64,000 nucleotides of DNA from Chondrus crispus (Eukaryota > Rhodophyta > Florideophyceae > Gigartinales > Gigartinaceae), in contig NW_005179190.1 in NCBI RefSeq assembly GCF_000350225.1, positions 1-64,000 of the forward strand, in the 5' to 3' direction. The translations under genes were made by a program, and so were the position numbers. Below the pieces are notes generated by a model. That model was not told the origin of the DNA. It saw only the letters and a program-made list of their open reading frames with translations, and did not search any database. Numbering within the stretch: position 1 is the stretch's first letter; each line of letters starts with the position of its first letter. Positions 32,998 through 44,351 of this stretch are shown piece after piece.

Positions 32998-33344
32998 GTC
33001 CGGCGGTGGCGGCTCAATCTTGCGTTGCGGCTTCGTAGATGCCGACGCGGAGAGCTCTGCCGACCGTTCTCCTTGCTGGTCCTCGCGATCTTGATCCGAT
33101 GGTTCGCATCTTGCCTCGCCCGTAGGCGTTTTGGTGGAATTAGGAAAATTCTCCTTCTTCCTTTCTTGAATTCCGAGAACTTCACCAATGGGGGTTTGCT
33201 CTCGAGCGCGGCTCTCGGGTGCGGTAATAATTCTGCCACCACTTGGCCTTTTTGCACCCTGACAGGGTACGTCCTGAAATTCGCAACGAGTAAACGAAAT
33301 GGCCTGTCAGGCTCAACCTGAACGACACCATTCGTGCACGTCAA
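32979..33344 (-). mobile_element. Chromovirus: region between Gag and RT
   Basis: A 121-residue frame (VRVQKGQVVAELLPHP) resembling the segment that follows the protease in Gypsy polyproteins. A clear protease active-site box was not seen. Confidence 0.55.
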
Positions 33345-33970
33345 GTTGACGACCCGCTGTCCCCGTAGTCCTCGTGTCCGTAGCCCGCCGATGGCTCAAT
33401 GAACTCGCCTTCGGCTACTAACGCTCCTTCGTAGTGATTTTCGCTACTTCCATGCGCACCGCGCTCATCTGACGCGGACATGGACTCGGCTAAATGGACT
33501 GCGGCGTGACTTTTGCGACCGGGATAAGAAGCCCTCGGCTTCTTCCCCGCCCTGAACGTCGACGGCGTCTGAATCGTGACCTTCTTGGTCTTCATGTTCT
33601 TAGCGCGGCTCGCCGAGCCATGCGCCTTCGCGTAATTCACTAGCCTCAAAAATGAAACGTCCCGATTGTCTTGCCGGTATTGAGATACCATCGGCTTGAT
33701 ACTCGAATCGAGTCCTTCAATAAACATCGTCATCTGTTCTTCCATCGAATATACGTTTCCACATCGGTTGCTTGCGTCCGTCAGACGGATATAAAATTCC
33801 ATCTCGTCTTCAGACGGTCTTTGCTGAACTTCTCGCAATGCGAGCATGGCTTGACGGATCGCCTCGTCGGTTGCGAAACTCCTCAACAACCACTGTACGG
33901 CCTCTGGCCAAACGGATATCTTTCCGTGATGGGCCCCGGCCGTCTGAGACACCGAAGTGTACTGTCTCAA
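33341..33970 (-). mobile_element. Chromovirus: Gag (capsid part)
   Basis: A 209-residue frame with a retrotransposon-gag pattern (AMLALREVQQRPSEDEMEFY, then MEEQMTMFIEGLDSSIKP) and a basic, Ser-rich end. Confidence 0.7.
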
Positions 33971-35153
33971 GGCGATGCCGCTTAAAAAATTCAGGCAACA
34001 GGCGGATCGCTTGCCCCTCGTTCATTTCTTGAGTATCAAACTCTTGAACTAACTTTGCCAAAAAATCCAACACAAGGACTCCGTCCTCTCCTGTGAACGT
34101 GTTGTCCTTCTTCACCTTAGGCGGAATATCTCTCCTAATTTTTCGCACGGCGGTCCGCCGGGAACTTGACAAATATGTCTGCGGGTTCCGCAAGCGGTAC
34201 GTTCGGTACGAAAGTAACTTCTTGAAGAGGTAGTTGGTCGGATTCAGCTCCTCCAACTCCTCCCATCGCGGCCCGCGCCGCGTTGCGACATCTTCGGGCT
34301 CCGCGTCCTCGTCTCTCCGCGAGGCGGACGAAGTGACTCCGCCTCGTCTGGAGGAAATTTTCTTGCTTGACGAAATTCCGTTTCCGTCTTCTGAACGGCG
34401 TTCGGAATAGCCCGAATGGTTCGACGAACCGCCGTTACCATCTTCGGAGGGACCAAGCGACTCCGACTGTGAGTCGCGGTTCTCTGGATCGTCACTACAG
34501 TGACCCTTGCTTGCACGTCGCTTGTCCTTCTCCGAGGGCTTCGACTTAGAACTCCGCTGCCGAGCGGGCTTGTCCTTCTTCGACCGACGGTCGCCCTCTC
34601 TACCCGAAGGGAGCGGCTCGTCGTCCGATCCTTGCGGAGCTTGATCCGCGGCCTGCTCGAGGTCCTTGAGACGTTGCGCGGCGCGATCGAATCGGTCATC
34701 GATGCTTGTTCTAAATTTTCTTAAGGACTCCAAGGCTTGATTCGCGTCGCGCCTCGCGTCCTTGACCGAAATTTTCAACGAGGCTAGGACCTCCGGCTCC
34801 AGACCGTCGGTCGCCTCACCTCGCTCCTTCTCGACGAGATCCACTCGAGCCGACAGCTCTCCCACAACGGTGTGGAACTCGGATGCTTGCAACTCCAGTT
34901 GCTTCCGGACGAGGGCTAATTCAGCCTCGAGATTTTTCTTCGCTTCTTCGCGAATTTCGCTGCTCATCTTCTCCAACTTCTCGTCGAGGTCAGTCTTGTC
35001 GGCGGCTATCCTCGTAGAGGATTCTTGATCTCCGGGGTCCGTGGCCGTATTGGCCTGGCTCCGGGTGCAAGGACCTCTCGGGATCCTCGACGCTCGTGCC
35101 GATTCGGCTCTGCTCGCCCCGGGACCGACGTCCCCGGGTGCGCTTGTTGACAT
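33810..35153 (-). mobile_element. Chromovirus: Gag N-terminal region
   Basis: A 447-residue frame: a charged coiled-coil stretch (KLEKMSSEIREEAKKNLEAE), a long Ser/Arg/Lys/Glu-rich disordered region, then a folded part (LNPTNYLFKKLLSYRTYRLR). It starts about 180 bp inside the 5' LTR. Confidence 0.7.
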
Positions 35154-35328
35154 CGCTCGTACGAGCGGACCTACGCAGCAAAAAAAGTTACAAACAAAAG
35201 AAAATAAAAAAAGAGTCCGTTACCCAGACCACTTTTGTAGAGTGTCTCCAGACCGAGACTGTTGTCGACAAATTCTAGGTCGGGTCTCCTGAACAGTAAA
35301 CAAAAATTCTAGGTCGGGAGACCACTTT

Positions 35329-36383
35329 TGTAGTGCAATGCGCCTGTCGGGCAGAGACCGCGGTCCGATGGTCCAGCAAAAACAACAACAGCAACAAAAA
35401 GAAGAACTGCCGATGGCACAGCGCTACGGAGTGTCCGACTCTCCCTTCTCCGTTTAAACGAGCTTGCCACTCGTAGTAGCTCAGATCCCTGATGGGGGGG
35501 GGGGGCACAGAGAAATAGCCCGGCCCGGGATCGGTGTGGTAGAGACTTGCGAAGAGAACTGCTCGACGAGTGCGGGGTGGGGCGCGTACGTAGGTACCCC
35601 GGTTCCACTGGGTTGTAAGGCCAATGCTCGTTGAGCTTCTTCGACACCTTGTAACGCGACAAGGCCTTCGACGGGGGCGTCGCAACGCAGCCCGACGGGA
35701 TGAAATGAAAGTAGCAGCGCTACGTCAACCGCGCCGCCCGATGGCTCGAAACACCTACACCGGTTCGGTCGCAACCGACACCGATGGTACCAACACTGGC
35801 TCGTAATACGACGGAGCCCTTCGAGGGAGACGTCGTTGCAACGGTCTCCGTCGGAAAATGGGTCACAGTAGCAGCGCTACGTCAACTGTGTCGCCCGATG
35901 GCTCGAAACACCTACACCGGTTCGGTCGCAACAGAGGCCGATGGCACCAACACAAGATAAGGGAAAAATAGGTAGAATTAGAGATAGAAAAGGATAGGGA
36001 AATAAAGGAAAGAGAAAAGGGAACCCCGAGCGATAGAGGATGCCGTAGGCTTAGGTAAAAGGGAGCGTCTTGATAGAGACGGACTTCGACCAAGGCGACA
36101 TTCAACTCCGGCAACTCGGGTTGGTTTATTGACTTGTTCGGTCAAAGGGCTAAGTTATATAGAGCCCCGCCGGGGCGAGTACAGTAGCTCCCGGCTCTAG
36201 ATTCTAGATCTAATCTAGTGTCAGCAAAATTAATGCCAACTAATTAACTAAATAAAATAAAATAATTAAAAATTAAAACTGTGCAATTATTCACACGTGT
36301 GTCCCCCAAACCCGGACTACTTTTCATATCCAAATGTTTTCCTTTCTTTTCACCCCCCCTTTCCAGGTGCGTATTGCACTACA
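35329..36383 (-). repeat. 5' LTR of the chromovirus
   Basis: 1,055 bp, about 115 bp longer than the other LTR. Much of the extra length comes from a second copy of a unit containing GTAGCAGCGCTACGTCAAC, CGCCCGATGG and CACCTACACCGG. Ends are TGTAGTGCAAT and ATTGCACTACA. Confidence 0.85.
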
Positions 36384-37353
36384 TAGTTGACGATTTCTTT
36401 CATGCTCTCGAGGTCGTTGTCGCTCCGACTAGCAGAAGTAGACCGCCTGCGTTTACGCCTTGGTTCGACGCAATCCACTCCTGCGCCATTTTCAAAACCT
36501 CGACTACTTGATCCCCCAAATCCCCTGTAGATGCAGTCCATCAATGACTGATCCAGCAACTTCGTGCCGCATCGTAAAACATGAAAACTATCAATTCTTT
36601 CTCCCCGTCTGGCGTCAAAGTCGCGTCCCTTCGTAGAACAGTAAACCTTGAAAACAGGTCAGGGTCATTTTGTTCTGACTTCGACCAGTTATGGTACGCC
36701 ACTGAAAAGCACATCCTAGCAGCTTGATATTGTCGCTTTAGATAGGGTCCATCTCTCGTCGTCGACGGATGGTCAGCGACACAAACTCCCTCAACAATGC
36801 CTTGAAATGAATACACAAGGCGGTAAGAAGGATCATTAAAAAGCCTTGCTACAGTATCGGACCAGAACGCATCCCGGTTATGACCCCGATCAAGCTGATG
36901 CCTCGTTAGCTCCAAGACTGAAGCATGAAACGCTTCTCGTGCAGCATCTTTTGTAGACAGCATCACAAAAAGGCGCGCAAATTCAGATGTCGAGAACCCT
37001 GGGGCGAACTTTAATACTGCCGCTTTATGGGTAGCTGCTTTTTTCTTTGCAAGCACAGGTCGATCTGATGACGAAAAGATGAGGTCCCACGGCGGATCTG
37101 GTTCCAAGTGCTTAGTAGTTTCCTAATTTTCGTGAAAAGACTCAAACCCCCAGTCTCCGTGTCTTTTAGAGAAAAGCTCTCCTAGAGGACAGCCTGAAAT
37201 GAGCTCTGATCGAACGACTTGTAGAAGATTACGTACGAATGGTATTTTTTTGGTGTCTTGCTTTACACGCAGATAAAAATTCTTCCAAGTACGATGAATC
37301 TGTCGAAGGACAGGAAATGTTTTTCTCTTTAGAAAATAGTATGCCTCCTTCAA
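36384..37353 (-). pseudogene. Unrecognised gene or element ORF with an in-frame stop
   Basis: Two minus-strand frames, 37123-37353 (76 aa) and 36541-37107 (188 aa), are in the same reading frame and separated by one TAG shortly after GDWGFESFHEN. Beyond a TGA after CWISH the same frame stays open for another 45 codons. The product is rich in aromatic and charged residues (TWKNFYLRVKQDTKKIPF; VARLFNDPSYRLVYSFQGIV; FVMLSTKDAAREAFHASVLE). I recognise no domain. It abuts the chromovirus 5' LTR and may be truncated by it. A decayed transposon-encoded accessory protein or a host pseudogene are both possible. Confidence 0.4.
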
Positions 37354-37373
37354 ATCAGCTTCGTATTTAGGAT

Positions 37374-38400
37374 CTATACTGTCCCCCGGAGTACCGCTGT
37401 GGTTCGTCCAACTTCTAATGCAGTGTTGGTATCATTTGCAGTAATGCCCTCGCTCGTGTGTTTTGTCGATTGCGGAGAGGCAGGAAAATTACACGGAAGT
37501 GGCGGTGATATTGTGTTTGTTGCTGCGGTATCGTGGGGTCGCTCGGAAAAAAGGTCGCTATGAATAGTGACGGGTTCGGAAGAGGAAGTACCTAGACTTA
37601 TACAGACACGAGGGTTGGATTTTTTTGGAGATGCCATTAGGGGTGCACAGGAGGCCGCTCTTGACAAAGGATGAGGTTCGGTAACGGAGCGTGTAGGAAT
37701 CGGGAAAAAAGGTTGTGCAGCGACGGCTCGATCGGAACTTGCGGATGAGGGATTTTCTGCAAAGAAAAGGCGGACGTCGGGGAAGGAAGAAGAAGATTAG
37801 GACTGGGGAAGTGCGTAACGAACGGAAAAGGGGAATTTGCGGCGCCGGATCCAAGGGGACTTGAGCGATGTGGGGGCACGTAGTGCGTTGGTGCCTGGCG
37901 GAAAGTAATGATGCCGACGGCGGAGCGAGTAGGAAAGGTGGCAGATTAAATAGTCGGTCCCAGAACAAGAGAGGGAGCTTGTAGAATAAGCGAGTTGGTG
38001 CTGGCGAGCAGAGAGCGCACGGAGCAGAACAAGATGCGTAGTTACGGGATCGAAGCGTTAGAGACAGGGGCTAGCGCGTGGCGAACTGACGCCCCAGGTA
38101 AGCAGATCTGCTGTAAGAGGAATGTGGATAAGGACAAGAAAGTAAAGTTCTGACAGTGAGTTTGGGGTCAAAAAGAAGCGAAAATAAGGTTCTTTATGGT
38201 CCCTTGGGTTGAACAGTATCCATTAATAGCCGGATACAGGAAAAGTGGCGCGAAAATGTCGCCGATATATCTATTTCAAAAACTTAGCTATCATGTAATT
38301 TTACATATTTCTCTCCTACACGTGTGCTTTGCTCTGTAACGGTGGAAATGTATACAGAAGTACATATTTGTATATGTATAAATGAAGAAGCCAATCACTG
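37374..38400. other. Region with no supported gene
   Basis: Minus-strand Ser/Pro-rich frames (for example 37374-37667) might be the upstream, disordered part of the neighbouring broken ORF, but they lie in another frame. The rest is AT-rich and shows nothing further. Confidence 0.35.
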
Positions 38401-38428
38401 CTGACCGACATACAACAATACAAATCTA

Positions 38429-38773
38429 CAGCACCGAGAAAGTGCCAGGTAGAAAGGCCCTCAGGGCCTGAAGATGAGTGTGAATTACGGAGAGGCGGGC
38501 CGTACTGAGTGCTGTAGTGCTAGCAACGTTGTTTGGGTCTTTGGAGAGTCTGGGTGTGGAGTGCGATGTGAGCAATGCCTTATTGCACTTGAGGTCCGCA
38601 AAACGAGCTTTTCTAGAAGCTAGGCATGAGAGACAGAGTCAAAGGCAACAACAGCAGACTCTAATAACAGAGTTCTGGCTGGGTAGTGATTCTGCTTTCT
38701 GATTGTGCCGCTCCGATTTAGTGCCGTATTATTAGTCTTTACACAGGGCGGCACTATGGCGTAGGGTCGACTG
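38429..38773 (+). mobile_element. 3' end of a Tigger/pogo-like transposon
   Basis: The open frame 38517-38702 ends SALLHLRSAKRAFLEAR-like and QQQQTLITEFW, the style of the C-terminal end of Tigger/pogo transposases (helical, then Q-T-L/I-..-F-F/W). About 70 bp further the sequence GGTCGACTG|TA closes like a pogo-type terminal repeat (minus strand CAGTCGACCCTACGCC) next to TA. A matching left end was not convincingly found; TACAG at 38427 is a candidate. Confidence 0.4.
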
Positions 38774-39169
38774 TACCCTGAGAAAAGGCTTGTGTGATTA
38801 GAATTACAGTGTCTGATGGGTCTTGAGGTTATGATAGCAACGATTCCATTAAATCATGATTATTCGCGAATTTGCGCGCATAAACTGTGGGCAAATGCTG
38901 CAAAATGATGAAATGACCATTTTTGCCTTCGTTGGAGCCCTAAACAAAAGGGATCCAACTTTGGATCAACTTTACCTTTATGACCTATCTCCGTGCCGTT
39001 TTGCCTTGTCCATTAGCCTTGAAGCTCCTTCATGGCATGCTTGAAAAGATGCATGCGAGGCTTCAAGCGCTCTGAGTATCCGCGGCACGGATATTCATGA
39101 GACACGGATAGCGGACTGAGCCGGCTTATAGTAGGTCCCATAGGTCCTCAATCCAGCCCCATTCATTTC

Positions 39170-39784
39170 ATGAATGACTCGTACCACTACAACAGCCCGC
39201 AACAGACTCCAGTCTACAGCTCAACCGCAAACCGCCCGCCGACGCCGTCGACACATGCCCTCTCCGGTTTGCTACCCAATGCCGCTGACATGCCCGCCCA
39301 ACAGCTCCCGCACACGCCGTTGCCCAGTCCTTCAAATCGCCAGCTCCAAGTCCATGCCGCCAACCTCGTCGCCCAACTTCCGGACGCCGTGGCCGATTCT
39401 AGCCCGTCGCGCAGCGCCTCATACCAGCCACCTACGCACAGCGCCCCGAATAGCACTCGAAATAGATCCTTAAGGACTAATCATTCAAGACAAGAAAGCC
39501 CGCCGCCTGACACCGGCACGGGCCGTCGTGCCGTCCGCTTGAATGATTACAAAACTCAGGCCGTGTCCGTCACGATGGATGATGGGGTCAGGATCTCCAC
39601 ACGCGAATCTAACCGCAAACGTAGAAGTCGCACTGTTCATTCAAGTTCGAGCTCCGATTCCAGTTCAACTAGTTCCAGTCAATCTGGGACGGGCTATTTT
39701 TCGCCTCATTCGGAAAGCGACCATCCGGCAAGCAGTCATAACGGCGGCAGCGGAGAAGAGATCGGCGAAGTGGCAAAGCGTTGA
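39170..39784 (+). CDS. Hypothetical Ser/Pro-rich protein
   Basis: A 204-residue open frame from an ATG, low in hydrophobic residues, with Pro/Ser/Gln-rich first half and a basic then poly-Ser second half (STRESNRKRRSRTVHSSSSS). It looks intrinsically disordered with a possible nuclear-localisation stretch. No family is recognised. It could be a host gene or the N-terminal part of a transposon protein. Confidence 0.35.
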   Translation: MNDSYHYNSPQQTPVYSSTANRPPTPSTHALSGLLPNAADMPAQQLPHTPLPSPSNRQLQVHAANLVAQLPDAVADSSPSRSASYQPPTHSAPNSTRNRSLRTNHSRQESPPPDTGTGRRAVRLNDYKTQAVSVTMDDGVRISTRESNRKRRSRTVHSSSSSDSSSTSSSQSGTGYFSPHSESDHPASSHNGGSGEEIGEVAKR

Positions 39785-40107
39785 GGCCTCTCCTGTCGAA
39801 AGGGGTTTCTCGCAGGTTCTCGGCTGCGTATGCGCCTACGGAGCCAGGTTGCCAGGTACCCCGAAGATTGTATGGCTCGAGATTACGCTCGCCCTTTCCA
39901 CGTAACCGAGGCGTTGCGGAAGGTCGACACACGCTCAGGAGGGACTAGTGATTTTTTAGGTTGTTTGTCACACCGCTGCCTTAGTGCAATCTCAACTTGT
40001 TATTCCCCAACTTGTGATGTGGAGAATCAAAAGTACAGAGAAAGAGAGTATATCTCTCTCAGTGTACAGTGTGCCCTGTGCTGGATCATGATCATGCGGG
40101 CGGGAAC

Positions 40108-40166
40108 AACCCTTTTCCATCCGTCATCATGTGCTTGAAGCACATGATGACGGATGGAGAAGGGTT
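40108..40166. ncRNA. Near-perfect 29-bp hairpin, possible small-RNA precursor
   Basis: Arms 40108-40136 and 40138-40166 are inverted copies with one mismatch (a G-T type difference) and a one-base centre. The stem reads AACCCTTTTCCATCCGTCAT outward from the left. It is too long and perfect for a chance structure. A Dicer-type substrate, a MITE core or a terminator are possible; nothing else in the sequence decides. Confidence 0.4.
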
Positions 40167-40559
40167 TGAATGGGACATTGACGAGTTTGGAAGGGTACGC
40201 AGACGCACTCATCTATCTTCTATCTGAACGAAAAATTTCGCTTTCTTCTCTGTGCCAGAAATTGAAAGCAATTCAAAACTCCGATCATCAATTGCCCAAT
40301 GAATAGTCGCACATCATCATTGTGCACACCTGTCGAATATTTATTCGTCGTGACGCGAAGCAAATGAACTGGCGTAGGCCTGCTGCCGCCTCCCACAAGT
40401 CCCCAAGATCGAAGAGCTGAAATGTCTCCCGCGTTTTTGCGTTGCAAAAATAATATATGCCGGGCACGCTCATCTTGCCCGACAGGACTACGGATCACCG
40501 CTTCTTCGCATCAGCCGCTTTCAGACTCCCTACAAGCCCCGCTTCCTGGATCGCCACAA

Positions 40560-41584
40560 CTGCTCTCGTCGCTCCCACCCGCGCCACCACCATCACAAAA
40601 CCCTCCGCGCAATCACCCTCTTTGCCGCTGGAACCGCACCCACCGCACCCGCGAAAGTCGCTACACACACCCGCGGCGGCCGCACCCGCACCTGCCGACA
40701 CTACCCCAGCTCCACCAACGCCCACCAGCCCCGTCACCGTTCAAGCTGCACCCGCGCCAGGTGCCATCGCCACATCCGCCGCACCCAAGCCCACCGCCAC
40801 CCCCGCTGCACCCAAGCCCACCGCCACCCCGGCGCACCCAAGCCCACCGCCACCCCGGCGCACCCAAGCCCGCCGCCACCCCTGTCGTACCCAAGCCGGC
40901 CGCCACCCCCGTCGTACCCAATCCTACCGCCACCCCGCACCACCTAAGCCCGCTGCCACCTCCGCCGCAGCCAAGCCCGCCGCCACCCCCCGCAGCCAAG
41001 CCTGCCACCACACCCGCTGCACCCAAACCCGCCCCCACCGCCCAAGCTGCTGCCACCCCTGCCACCACCATCGCAAAACCTTCTGCGCAATCACCCTCTC
41101 TGCCGCCGCAACCGCCCTCACCGCACCCGCACCAGCCGCCACTGCGAAAGCCGCTACACACCCCGGCGACGGCCGCACCCGCACCTGCCGACACTACCCC
41201 AGCCGCACCCACGCCCACCGGCCCCGCCACCGCTCAAGCTGCACTCACACCCGCCGCCGTCGCCACCCTCGCCGCACCCAAGCCCGCCGCCATCCCTGTC
41301 GCACCCAAGCCCGCCACCACCGTCCAAGCCGCTGTCACCCCCACTACCAACATCCCAAAACTCTCGGGGCAATTGCCCTGTCTGCCGCTGCAACCGCCCC
41401 CACGGCACCAGCACCCGCCGTCACGGCGAAAGCCGCTACACACACCCTCGGCGGCCGCACCCGCACGTGCCGACACTATCCCAGCTGCATCCTTGGCCAC
41501 CGGCACGCCACTGGTCAAGCTGCACCCACGCCCGCCGCCACCGCCACCCCCGCCACACCCTCGGAACGACAACTTCAACACTGA
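40560..41584 (+). repeat. GC-rich degenerate tandem repeats with proline codons
   Basis: About 1 kb of C-rich repeats. A unit of about 27 bp (CCCAAGCCCACCGCCACCCC plus six or so variable bases) is iterated at about 40780-41000, and a longer block (GCCGCACCCGCACCTGCC then GACAC) recurs near 40677, 41168 and 41453. Frames on both strands stay open because of composition. The plus-strand frames read as Pro/Ala/Thr-rich (APKPTATPAAPKP). It may be an extracellular Pro-rich protein gene or a minisatellite; coding status is undecided. Confidence 0.6.
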
Positions 41585-41630
41585 GTCAGAGGCGGCGTTG
41601 TCAATTTTCTATAGCTAAAACCGCACCAAA

Positions 41631-44183
41631 ATGGTGCTCGGCGATACAAACCAGGTACATCCTACTGCAGACACAAGCCACAATGTCATCTACCCACCTT
41701 TCGTGGCAAGTGATGAGGAAATTATTACAACTAGACGAGCGAACAGTACGGTGTCCCCTAACCTCATTCTCTCATGTTCAACAGACCAGATTGCTGATCC
41801 TTGCAGCAAAAATGGAACCCCCCTCGAAGATTCGAGGGGGGATTTGACGTTGAAGCGGAACTTTAGTGGTAGAAGGAGCTCGGGTGGCTCAAACGGCGGG
41901 CGGAAGCAGTCTTACGCAAAAGCGCATTGTTTTGAAGAATTGAGTGAAGGGTGTGAAGAAGTAGGTTCTGTCTGCAGGGGTTGTGGTAAGCAAATTAGAG
42001 ACAAGCAGCGTCGTGCCTCAGGTCGCAGCCGTCACGTGATAGAGTGTCGTCGGTTCGCACAGGATATCAAGGATCGGGTCTTATCTGAATCAAGTGCACT
42101 TCAGAAGGGACGCGGAATTTACAATTTTAATGAACCAGAGCCAGGACGTAAGAGATCTGGATCTTTCTCTGCTGATTCTCCTCCTGGAAAGGCTCTTCGT
42201 CGGGGAGGAAGCCCCGAATAAGCAGACGCTCTCACTGGCGCTCTATTGGAGGCTTTTGTAGAGCAGGCATGGTCTTTCACTGCTCTCGATACGTCACAAA
42301 AGCGAACAAACGCGTTTCTGCGGTTTCTAAAGATGGCCGCCCCATGGTATGCGAAAAACTATTTCCCATCTCGCTACACGTTTACAGGACGCCATCTCGA
42401 TGCACTTCACAAATCTATTTCTGAAAGAGTGACGCACAGGATCCGAAGCGCAATGTCAATGGGATATGGAACCGTTATCTTTGATGGCTGGAATGACAGC
42501 ACATCTGCACCCGTCGTGAACGTGCTTCTGAGAACTGAAGGTTCTGGGTTACTATCTGGGCGCCGGACGTTTTTCCTCGAGTCAGTCTTTACCGAATACG
42601 AGCGAGTTGGAGCTGTGGGGTATGTCCAAATTATTGAGTCTGTTATGGAAAAGTTTGGGGGTATGAGTCGGGTCTGTGCAGTGACCAGTGACAGTGCAAA
42701 ATTTTGCCAAAACACGCGCAGAGCTCTCACACACAAATACCCAAAACTTGTAGGAGTCCAGGACCAAGCTCATGTAGCTAACCTCTGTACGCAGGGCATT
42801 TGAAAAATTCCATGGGCGAAGGAGGTCATTGAGAGCGTAACCTTGATGACAACTGAAGCCAGACAGAAGCTAAAACTCCGAGCTCGACTGAAAGATGCTA
42901 TTGACAGTTACAAAAACACTGTAGTTCCCCATATTAACATGGCAGACTCCGTTTTTCCTTCCGAAAGAGATGAATACACGGTTTTCGGGGAGGACGGGAA
43001 AGAGTTGTTTCCATCGCTTCCCATTACGCCGATCATGCTTCGAAAGCCCGTAAAGACACGTTTTGCTTCCATCGAAGGCACGCTTGAAGCCTTCATTCGC
43101 TGCAGAGTGGTGCTTCTCGGCCTTGTCCAAGCTCCTGACTTCACGAGGAACCTTTGGGAAGCATCTAACGCGAGAGAAAGAGATAAGGGTGAAAAGTTTA
43201 TTTCTAATATCGAATCGCACTTGTATTTCACAAAAGTGAAGGAATTGCACAACATATTCAGGCTCTTTCGGCGGTATCTAAGATTTTTCGACTCCGACGA
43301 AGCCAAAATTTCAGATGTTGTCCCTAAAACAGTAGCTCTTGGGAAGGACTTAGAGAAACTACCACTCACTTCGTTCATGACCAGTGAACGGAGAGCAGAT
43401 GTCCTTGGAAAATTCGAGAGGCGCCAGAACGGTCCTGTCAACGCTACTATTAAGGTCCGACTACTCGAAGACATACATTTTGCAGCCCACCTTATAGATC
43501 CTCACCGCAGTCCACGCGATATTGATAGACACATCAACCGATTTCGAGCTTTCCTAATGTGGTACTGCTCCGGGAGTGGCACGACAGCTGACGCACTGCG
43601 GCTTCGTCAGAATATCCTTGAGCAATTTGTGAAGTTGGTGGAAGAATGGAACGACGAGAAGGATGACGCAGGGAGTGAGAATATTTTCAAGGAGTTTGAA
43701 AAAATGCCGCTGTTGTATTGGAAATCACTCGCTGATCGCCCCGAATATGCGCAGTTGCGGGAGTTCGCTATAAGGACACTGTCAGTGTCTTCGTCTTCTT
43801 GCGCAGCTGAGCGTAGTTTTAGTTTGCAAGGAAGGATTCGAACCTCATGGAGGAATAGGATGGATACTGCAAAAGTGAAGAAACTAGCTTTTACGCATTG
43901 GAACATGAAACTACTGGGAGATTCAGATCTCATCAGCGCGGGATTCTGGGGCTCAGTTCAAACCAATGAGGATTCACAGGAATTGACTGAGATAGACGAT
44001 GAAGGCGAAGCCATAGGTTGCCCCAATGCTGAACAGGGGGAGTTTACCAGCGTGTTTGACGACGATTACGATCATTTTGATATCTCTGAAGTAGAAAACC
44101 CAAACGACCGCGTCACAACTTCGATTATTAACAGCACAGGAACGCATCCAGGAAGGACACCCCATTCAACTGGACACCATTGA
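41631..44183 (+). pseudogene. hAT-family transposase with two in-frame stops
   Basis: A single reading frame of about 850 codons interrupted by TAA at 42219-42221 and by TGA at about 42801-42803. Domain order: BED-type zinc finger (CRGCGKQIRD, then RHVIECRRF), the DUF659-type catalytic part (GTVIFDGWNDS, CAVTSDSAKFCQN, QDQAHVANL), a long helical region, and the hAT C-terminal dimerisation domain (LLYWKSLADRPEYAQLREFA, then SSCAAERSFSLQGRIRTSWR). An acidic tail follows. No clear terminal inverted repeats were found. There are few lesions relative to length, so decay is recent. Confidence 0.85.
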
Positions 44184-44351
44184 CTTGATATCAATCTACA
44201 GTAGAACGTTTCCTTGCCAGTTACCGGGACAAAACTGAGATTCTGATATCCTTAATTCGAATAAGAGCATCTGTAAAATGTACAAAAAAGTCGTCAGTGC
44301 TTCCCTTATGTCGTGACGCCGACTGGGGAGAGAAGAGGCTGGGGCAGTATT

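Larger units (their letters stand above)
23221..36383 (-). mobile_element. Chromodomain Gypsy element (chromovirus), 13.2 kb
   Basis: A Ty3/gypsy-type element on the minus strand. 5' LTR at 35329-36383; primer site just inside it reading TGGTCTCCCGACC (tRNA 3'-end type); Gag; RT/RNase H; integrase with a C-terminal chromodomain; then about 5.5 kb of extra DNA; a purine tract (AGAAGGGAGATA); and the 3' LTR at 23221-24160. Coding is spread over about five overlapping open frames, so it is either modestly broken or partly frameshift-expressed. It is unusually long for a chromovirus. The flanks do not show a matching target duplication and the LTRs are unevenly diverged, so the present unit may be recombinant and of mixed age. 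Confidence 0.85.

Noticed and set aside
37558-37968. 136-codon minus-strand Ser/Pro/Leu-rich frame
   Set aside because: Composition-driven, not in register with the neighbouring ORF and without motif.
40560-41584. Repeat tract considered as a CRISPR array
   Set aside because: Units are degenerate, of variable length and lack unique spacers; the genome is eukaryotic.
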